From: Marilutibacter penaei
Lineage (GTDB): Bacteria; Pseudomonadota; Gammaproteobacteria; Xanthomonadales; Xanthomonadaceae
DNA: 64,000 bases
NCBI RefSeq assembly: GCF_014145395.1
Contig: NZ_JACHTE010000005.1
Location: 186,001-250,000 of the forward strand
Reading direction: 5' to 3'
Made by a program: the position numbers and the translations under genes. Every line of letters begins with the position of its first letter. Positions within the stretch are counted from its first letter, which is position 1. A model generated the notes under the pieces. That model worked only from the letters and a program-made list of their open reading frames with translations. It was not told the origin of the DNA and searched no databases. Of this stretch, positions 57,155 to 64,000 are shown one piece after another.

Positions 57155-59077
57155 TCAGATTTCCACCTGGGCCCCGAGTTCCACCAGGCGGTTGCCGGGG
57201 ATGTGGAAGTATCCGGTGGCCGGCGCGGCGTTGCGGTGCATCAGCGCGAACAGCTTGTCGCGCCAGACCGGCATGCCCCGGCGGCGCATCGCGACGATGG
57301 TTTCGCGGCTGGAGAAGTAGGTCGTGTCCATCGGGTCGAAATAGACCCCGCCCTCGTCGCAGGACCGCATGAGCGCCAGCGGCACGTCCGGCGTCTCCAT
57401 GAAGCCGAAGCGGATCACGACGCGGTAGAAGTCGTCGCCGATCGCCTCGATCTTCAACCGCTTGTGCGCGTAGGGCACGGTCAGCGTGTCGACGGTCAGG
57501 AACACGTTGCGCTCGTGCAGCACCTTGTTGTGCTTGAGGTTGTGCAGCATCGCGTGCGGCACCACGCCCTTCTGCGCGGTCAGGAACACCGCGGTACCCG
57601 GCACCCTGACCGGCGGCGCCAGCATCAGCCCCGGGAGGAAGGTATCGAGCTGGATGCCTTCTTTCTGGATCTCGTCGCGCAGCAGCTTGCGCCCGCGGCG
57701 CCAGGTGCGCAGGAGGGTGAACAGCACCACGCCGACCACGACCGGGAACCACCCGCCATCCAGTACCTTGGCGCCGTTGGCGGTGAGGAAGGCGAGGTCG
57801 ATGAAGAAGAACGGCACGCACAACGGGAGCACCCACAGGCGCCAGCGCGGCCACAGCGCGCGGGCCACGATGGCCAGCAGCAGCGTGTCGATCAGCATGG
57901 TCGCCGACACCGAGATGCCGTAGGCAGTGGCGAGCGCGGTCGAGCTGCCGAAGCCCAGCACCAGCGCGATGACGACCACCATCATCGTCCAGTTGATCGC
58001 GGGGATGTAGATCTGCCCGATCGTCTCGCTGGAGGTGTGCTTGATGTTCATCCGCGGGATGTAGCCCAGCTGCATCGCCTGCCGCGCGACCGAGAAGCCG
58101 CCCGTGATGACCGCCTGCGATGCGATCACCGTCGCCGCGGTCGCCAGCACGATCATCGGGATACGCCCCCACTCGGGGACACCGAGGTAGAACGGGTTGC
58201 GGATGGCCGCCGGGTCTTCGAGCACCAGCGCGCCCTGCCCCAGGTAATTGATCATCAAGGCAGGCAGGACGAAGAAATACCAGGCGTAGCGGATCGGCTT
58301 GGCGCCGAAATGGCCCATGTCCGTGTAGATGGCTTCGCCGCCGGTCACCGCCAGCACCACCGCGCCGAGGATGAAGATCCCGTGCCAGCCATGGTTGGCG
58401 AAGAACTGCACCGCCCACATCGGGTTGATCGCGTGCAGGACCTCGGGCTCATGGGTGATGTTGAACACGCCCAGGACGGCCAGCACCAGGAACCATGTCC
58501 CGGTGATCGGGCCGAACACCTTCCCGACCTTCGCCGTGCCGAAGCGCTGGGTCGCGAACAGCGCCGCCAGCACCACCACCGAGATCGGGACGATCCAGTT
58601 GTGCAACTGCGGCGCCACGACCTCCAGGCCCTCGACCGCCGACAGGACCGAGATCGCGGGCGTGATCACGCCGTCGCCGAAGAACAGGGACGCCCCGAAA
58701 ATGCCGAGGATGCCGACCAGGTAGGCCGAGCGCGAACCGGTGGGCAGGCTTCGCTGGGCCAGCGCCATCAGCGCCATGATGCCGCCCTCGCCGTGGTTGT
58801 CCGCGCGCATGATGATGGTCACATACTTGAGCGTGACCACCAGCATCAGCGACCAGAACACCAGCGACAGGACCCCGAGCACGGTGTCGTGGTTGGCGAC
58901 CAGGCCGTAGTGCGGCGAGAACGCTTCGCGGATGGTGTAGAGGGGGCTGGTGCCGATGTCGCCGAACACCACGCCGATGGCCCCGACGACGAGGCCGAAC
59001 AGGCCGATATTGCCGTGCCCGTGCCCGCCGCCGTGTCGCTGCACGTCGTCGCCAGTCGGATTGTCTACATTGGCCAT
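57155..59077 (-). CDS. kup: Kup-family potassium uptake transporter
   Basis: An inner-membrane K+/H+ symporter, 640 residues, the usual size. A short cytoplasmic N-terminus precedes about twelve membrane helices ([20 protein letters not shown] in the first, with the conserved [10 protein letters not shown]), then a cytoplasmic C-terminal domain of about 180 residues containing [11 protein letters not shown]. It stands between ruvB and ruvA, all on one strand, so it may share their transcript; no functional link to recombination is known. Confidence 0.94.
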   Translation of the reverse strand: MANVDNPTGDDVQRHGGGHGHGNIGLFGLVVGAIGVVFGDIGTSPLYTIREAFSPHYGLVANHDTVLGVLSLVFWSLMLVVTLKYVTIIMRADNHGEGGIMALMALAQRSLPTGSRSAYLVGILGIFGASLFFGDGVITPAISVLSAVEGLEVVAPQLHNWIVPISVVVLAALFATQRFGTAKVGKVFGPITGTWFLVLAVLGVFNITHEPEVLHAINPMWAVQFFANHGWHGIFILGAVVLAVTGGEAIYTDMGHFGAKPIRYAWYFFVLPALMINYLGQGALVLEDPAAIRNPFYLGVPEWGRIPMIVLATAATVIASQAVITGGFSVARQAMQLGYIPRMNIKHTSSETIGQIYIPAINWTMMVVVIALVLGFGSSTALATAYGISVSATMLIDTLLLAIVARALWPRWRLWVLPLCVPFFFIDLAFLTANGAKVLDGGWFPVVVGVVLFTLLRTWRRGRKLLRDEIQKEGIQLDTFLPGLMLAPPVRVPGTAVFLTAQKGVVPHAMLHNLKHNKVLHERNVFLTVDTLTVPYAHKRLKIEAIGDDFYRVVIRFGFMETPDVPLALMRSCDEGGVYFDPMDTTYFSSRETIVAMRRRGMPVWRDKLFALMHRNAAPATGYFHIPGNRLVELGAQVEI

Positions 59078-59108
59078 CGCGGATTTCCGGGAAACAGGGC
59101 GTGCCGGC

Positions 59109-59699
59109 TCAGCGGAGCGCGGACTTTAGCGCCTTTCGGATGATGGTGGCGGCATCGTCGCCGGCCTCGGTGGCAGCCTTGGCCATGCGCACGGCCTCGG
59201 CGGGCTTGTAGCCGAGCTGCTGCAGGGCGATCACGGCCTCCGACTGGGGATCGCCCGGAAGGCCGGCGCCCGCGAGGGTCGCACCGCCGCCGGCGAGGTC
59301 CGCCGCGCGGTCGCGCAGCTCGACGACCATGCGCTCGGCGGTCTTCTTGCCGATGCCGGGGATGCGGGTCAGCGCGGTGACGTCGCTGGCCTGCACCAGA
59401 CGCGCGAACTCGTCGACGCTGACGCCGGACAGCACCGCGAGCGCGATCTTCGCGCCGATGCCGCTGACCTTCTGCACGTCCCGGAACAGCCGTCGCTCGG
59501 ACTCGCGCATGAAGCCGTACAGCGAGACGCTGTCTTCCTTCTGCGCGTAGTGGGTGAACAGCGCGACCTCGCGCCCGACGTCGGGCAGGTCGTAGAAGGT
59601 GCTCATCGGCGCCTCCAGCTCGTAGCCGACGCCATTGACGTCGACCACCAGCCACGGCGGCTGCTTGTGCACCAGGATGCCTTTCAGGCGACCGATCAT
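59109..59699 (-). CDS. ruvA: Holliday junction-binding protein RuvA
   Basis: Tetrameric protein, 196 residues, that binds four-way junctions and loads RuvB. Domain I is an OB fold ([20 protein letters not shown]), domain II has two helix-hairpin-helix motifs ([20 protein letters not shown] and [19 protein letters not shown]), and the C-terminal three-helix domain ([20 protein letters not shown]) contacts RuvB. It lies 37 bp after ruvC. Confidence 0.95.
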   Translation of the reverse strand: MIGRLKGILVHKQPPWLVVDVNGVGYELEAPMSTFYDLPDVGREVALFTHYAQKEDSVSLYGFMRESERRLFRDVQKVSGIGAKIALAVLSGVSVDEFARLVQASDVTALTRIPGIGKKTAERMVVELRDRAADLAGGGATLAGAGLPGDPQSEAVIALQQLGYKPAEAVRMAKAATEAGDDAATIIRKALKSALR

Positions 59700-59736
59700 G
59701 GCAAGCCCCCTCCTGCCCGTGTCGAAGCGTGCGCGC

Positions 59737-60261
59737 TCACGTGCGCCTCCGCAACTGGTTGACCGCGATGCCGGTCCGGCCCGCGGTGGCGCTCATGTGC
59801 GCATGGGTGAGCGCGATCGCCAGCGCATCGCCGGCATCGGCCTGCAGCTTCGCGTCGCCCAGGTTGAGCAGCAAGCGCACCATGTGCTGTACCTGCTGCT
59901 TGTCGGCGGCACCGCGGCCGACAAGCGACTGCTTGATCACGCGCGGCGCGTATTCGCTGACCGGCAACCGGCGGCGGACGACCGTCGCCAGTGCGGCGCC
60001 CCGCGCATGACCCAGTTTCAGGGCCGACGTGGCGGACTTGTCCATGAACACGGTCTCGATGGCGACCTGCTGCGGCTGCCATTCGTCCAGCGCCGCTTCC
60101 AGCCCTTCGCAGAGCAGGCCGAGCCGGGACGGGAAGTCCTCGGCATCCAGCAGTTTCAGCACCCCGGCGTGCACGTAGCGGCAACGGCCGTCGGCCCCCA
60201 CGTCGATCACCCCAAGGCCAGTACGTTGCGAGCCGGGGTCGATACCGAGGATGCGGGTCAC
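59737..60261 (-). CDS. ruvC: Holliday junction resolvase RuvC
   Basis: Dimeric endonuclease, 174 residues, that cuts Holliday junctions symmetrically. RNase H-like fold with acidic catalytic residues in [30 protein letters not shown] and [14 protein letters not shown]. The start is GTG at 60261. First gene of the ruvC, ruvA, kup, ruvB run. Confidence 0.95.
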   Translation of the reverse strand: MTRILGIDPGSQRTGLGVIDVGADGRCRYVHAGVLKLLDAEDFPSRLGLLCEGLEAALDEWQPQQVAIETVFMDKSATSALKLGHARGAALATVVRRRLPVSEYAPRVIKQSLVGRGAADKQQVQHMVRLLLNLGDAKLQADAGDALAIALTHAHMSATAGRTGIAVNQLRRRT

Positions 60262-60343
60262 GCGCTGGCCTCCGCCGGATAGAACGGGCGGCGGGCAAAG
60301 CGTCGCAGGTAGCGGGAACGTGGCACGGTCAGCAGCCTACGCC

Positions 60344-61084
60344 TCAAGCGTAGGCGTCCTCGCCCAGGTCGGCGTTGGAATAGACGTTCTGCACGTCGTC
60401 CAGGTCTTCGAGCCAGTCGAGCAGTTTCGCGACCTGCCGGGCCATGTCGCCCTCGACGGCGATGTCGTTGTCGGCGCGGAAGGTCACTTCGGCCTGCGCC
60501 GGCTCGATACCGGCCGAGGCCATTGCGGCCTTCACGTCGTCGAAGGCCTCCGGCGGCGCCAGCACGTCGATCGAGCCGTCTTCCGGATAGACGACGATGT
60601 CCTCGGCGCCGGCCTCGATCGCCGCTTCGGTGACCGCATCCTCGTCGCTGCCGGGCGCGAAGCTCAGCACGCCCAGCTTGCGGAACATGAAAGCAACCGA
60701 GCCGTCGGTGCCGAGGTTGCCGCCGAACTTGCCGAAGGCATGGCGCACGTCCGCAACGGTGCGGACCTTGTTGTCGGTCAGGCAATCGACGATCACGGCG
60801 ACGCCACCGGGGGCGTAGCCCTCGTAGCGGATCTCTTCGTAATTGACGCCCTCGAGCTCGCCGGTCGCCTTCTTGATAGCGCGCTCGACGACGTCCTTGT
60901 TCATGTTGGCGCCCAGCGCTTTGTCGATCGCGGTGCGCAGGCGCGGGTTGTTGCCGGGGTCGCCGCCGCCCGCCCGCGCGGCCACGGAGATCTCGCGGAT
61001 GATCTTGGTGAACATCTTGCCGCGCTTGGCGTCCTGGGCGCCCTTGCGATGCTGGATGTTGGCCCATTTGGAATGACCGGCCAT
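60344..61084 (-). CDS. yebC: YebC/PmpR-family protein
   Basis: A 246-residue YebC-family protein; the N-terminus [20 protein letters not shown] is its signature. Members were described as transcriptional regulators (PmpR) and more recently as factors that help ribosomes through proline stretches. The central and C-terminal alpha/beta domains are complete ([20 protein letters not shown]). It lies upstream of ruvC with 82 bp between, as in many proteobacteria. Confidence 0.95.
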   Translation of the reverse strand: MAGHSKWANIQHRKGAQDAKRGKMFTKIIREISVAARAGGGDPGNNPRLRTAIDKALGANMNKDVVERAIKKATGELEGVNYEEIRYEGYAPGGVAVIVDCLTDNKVRTVADVRHAFGKFGGNLGTDGSVAFMFRKLGVLSFAPGSDEDAVTEAAIEAGAEDIVVYPEDGSIDVLAPPEAFDDVKAAMASAGIEPAQAEVTFRADNDIAVEGDMARQVAKLLDWLEDLDDVQNVYSNADLGEDAYA

Positions 61085-61143
61085 GACGTTCCTGGTATGC
61101 CTGCTGGCAGGGGTTTGCTGCGGTGCGCAATTATAGGCAAGGC

Positions 61144-61770
61144 TCAGGCCGCGTGCAGGAACCGCCCTTCCTCGAGGAAATGGACGGCCTGGCGGGCAGC
61201 GTCGTGGGACAGCAGCAGGCTGGAGTGGCTGGCGTGGACGATGACGTGGTCCTGCAGCCCGGGGGGTCGGGTTTCCGCCAGCGACACGGTGCCGTCATGC
61301 GGGCCCTCGACCCGGCCAAAGAGCTGGCCCAGCCCGAGCGGACGATCACCGGCGACCATGCCGACCTCGACCCCGACCGGAAGCTCCGGGCAACCGACGT
61401 CGAGCACGGCCGCGCTCTCGCCCACCGTGAAACGCCGGAGCGGGCGGGTGCCGGCGTCACGGGCGACGCCGCTCCCGCACAGCGGCGAGCCGAGGCAGAC
61501 CACGCGACCTCCCCCCAGGCCGGGCCGGTCCCGCATCAGGCCGAGCGCCAGCACGCCACCGAGGCTGTGCGCCAGCACATGGCAGGGCGAGCCGGCCAGG
61601 CACGCTTCCAGCCTCGGCCGCGCATCGGCGGCCGATCGCGTCACGCTGGGATAGTCGAAAAGCTCCGGCTGGAACCCCGCCGCCTTCAGGCGCGCGCCCA
61701 GCCAGCGCATGGAGAAGCTCCGCATCCACAGGCCGTGCAGCAGGACGACCCGCCGGACCGGAGTCCCCAC
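61144..61770 (-). CDS. Small alpha/beta-hydrolase
   Basis: A 208-residue hydrolase with the oxyanion region [10 protein letters not shown] (8-17), the nucleophile elbow AHSLGG (about 67-72) and a late HASHSS histidine. The short, cap-less form resembles lipase or esterase-like proteins of the PGAP1/DUF676 kind; the substrate is unknown. GTG start at 61770, 3 nt after the DUF3016 gene, so both are on one transcript. Confidence 0.85.
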   Translation of the reverse strand: MGTPVRRVVLLHGLWMRSFSMRWLGARLKAAGFQPELFDYPSVTRSAADARPRLEACLAGSPCHVLAHSLGGVLALGLMRDRPGLGGGRVVCLGSPLCGSGVARDAGTRPLRRFTVGESAAVLDVGCPELPVGVEVGMVAGDRPLGLGQLFGRVEGPHDGTVSLAETRPPGLQDHVIVHASHSSLLLSHDAARQAVHFLEEGRFLHAA

Positions 61771-61773
61771 GCC

Positions 61774-62328
61774 TCAGCGCCCTGCCGCGGCGACTTCGCG
61801 CGCGACCCAGTCGTCGATCATGCGCTTCTCGTAGGCGAGCGCATCATTGTGGTAACGCAGGTTCGAGCGCGACAGGTAGGCCATGTCGCTGAGCTTCCGC
61901 TCGCCCTGGTCGATCACGTCCCCGTCGGCGCCGGTGCGGGTGAAATCGAAACGCAGCCGCGGCGGATAGATGTCGCGCTGCAGGCGGATGCGGTCGCCAT
62001 CGATGCCGCGGCCGGGCTCGTAGTCGCCGGCGAGATCGATGTCGGTAATGTGGATGGCGACGCGCTGGCCCTCGGGGAGAACGCGCCCGACCCGCTCGGC
62101 GAGGTATTCGGCCAGGTCGTTTACCCAGTCGCCCTGCTCGGCCTCCCAGCGGTTGCCGCTGCCGCGCAGTTCGCTGAAGCTCGAGGGGTCTTCCCAACTG
62201 ACCTGCACCGGTCCGGTCGTCTCGAGCTCGCGAGGCAGGTCGGGGTCGGTCACGGTACGCACGGCCCCGGCGGGACCTGCGACGAGCAGTGCCAGCATCG
62301 CGCCAGCAAGGACGGTTCGAATCTTCAT
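61774..62328 (-). CDS. DUF3016-family secreted protein
   Basis: A 184-residue protein with a signal peptide (TVLAGAMLALLVAGPAGA). The mature part, with VQVSWEDPSSFSE at its start and AIHITDIDLAGDYEPG in the middle, is typical of DUF3016, a family of unknown function common in Lysobacteraceae and Shewanella. GGAGGCCGTCC precedes ATG 62328, a strong ribosome site that rejects the longer frame to 62424. Confidence 0.85.
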   Translation of the reverse strand: MKIRTVLAGAMLALLVAGPAGAVRTVTDPDLPRELETTGPVQVSWEDPSSFSELRGSGNRWEAEQGDWVNDLAEYLAERVGRVLPEGQRVAIHITDIDLAGDYEPGRGIDGDRIRLQRDIYPPRLRFDFTRTGADGDVIDQGERKLSDMAYLSRSNLRYHNDALAYEKRMIDDWVAREVAAAGR

Positions 62329-62498
62329 GGACGGCCTCCGGTCGAGGGGCGGGCGACAACGCCCTGCCTTCATTCTCCCACTACGTTCGACCCGGGGCGA
62401 TCCGTCGCACCCTGCGCACGGCATGCGCGATCCGTTCAGGCTCGTGACGTGCGCGCACCCCCATCAGGGACCGGACAAACCCGGCCCCGATCCGGCGA

Positions 62499-64000
<1,502 letters not shown>

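Overview
The window is high-GC chromosomal DNA from a gammaproteobacterium, most likely of the family Lysobacteraceae (Xanthomonadaceae; Luteimonas or Lysobacter-like). The assignment is an inference from base composition, gene content and gene order (ruvC, ruvA, kup, ruvB, ybgC, tolQRAB, pal, cpoB, queE, queC, tRNA-Lys). It rests on reading the sequence, not on a database search. Both edges cut genes: mrcB (PBP1B) on the left and aspS on the right.

Positions 1-17600 are core genome. In order they hold PBP1B, a two-domain glycosyltransferase (GT2 plus GT4), a membrane-anchored TPR-like protein, RelA, a small secreted protein, the helicase HrpA, a Dps ferritin, RecQ, and a three-gene unit of ECF sigma factor, probable anti-sigma factor and a secreted DUF4097 beta-repeat protein.

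Positions 17600-38260 hold the most unusual locus, three genes in a row on the minus strand. The first encodes a secreted protein of about 4,820 residues built almost entirely of DUF11-type and related beta-sandwich repeats, ending in an SdrB-like calcium-binding segment and OmpA-like domains. The second is a 1,234-residue outer-membrane beta-barrel protein 14 bp downstream. The third is a smaller DUF11 protein whose reading frame is broken near its end. The giant gene contains four nearly identical 714-bp tandem copies and two 348-bp copies. I read the locus as a surface-fibre system in which the barrel anchors or exports the fibre; that role is inferred.

Positions 38268-48869 are a genomic island inserted in a tRNA-Lys(TTT) gene. 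A 45-bp copy of the tRNA 3' half marks the far end, directly followed by a perfect 39-bp palindrome. The island carries a type III restriction-modification system (mod and res) with a DUF3800 gene between them, a VapC-type toxin with a ribbon-helix-helix antitoxin, a second ribbon-helix-helix protein coupled to a 58-codon ORF, a replication-initiator-like protein, a small HTH protein, an array of 8-bp repeats, a zinc-motif protein of unknown function and a tyrosine integrase. No conjugation genes are visible, so it is either a non-conjugative island or a mobilizable one.

Positions 48960-64000 are core genome again, all on the minus strand: queC and queE (queuosine precursor), the Tol-Pal envelope complex (cpoB, pal, tolB, tolA, tolR, tolQ, ybgC), the Holliday-junction genes ruvB, ruvA and ruvC with the potassium transporter kup between ruvB and ruvA, a YebC-family protein, a small alpha/beta hydrolase, a DUF3016 protein and aspS.
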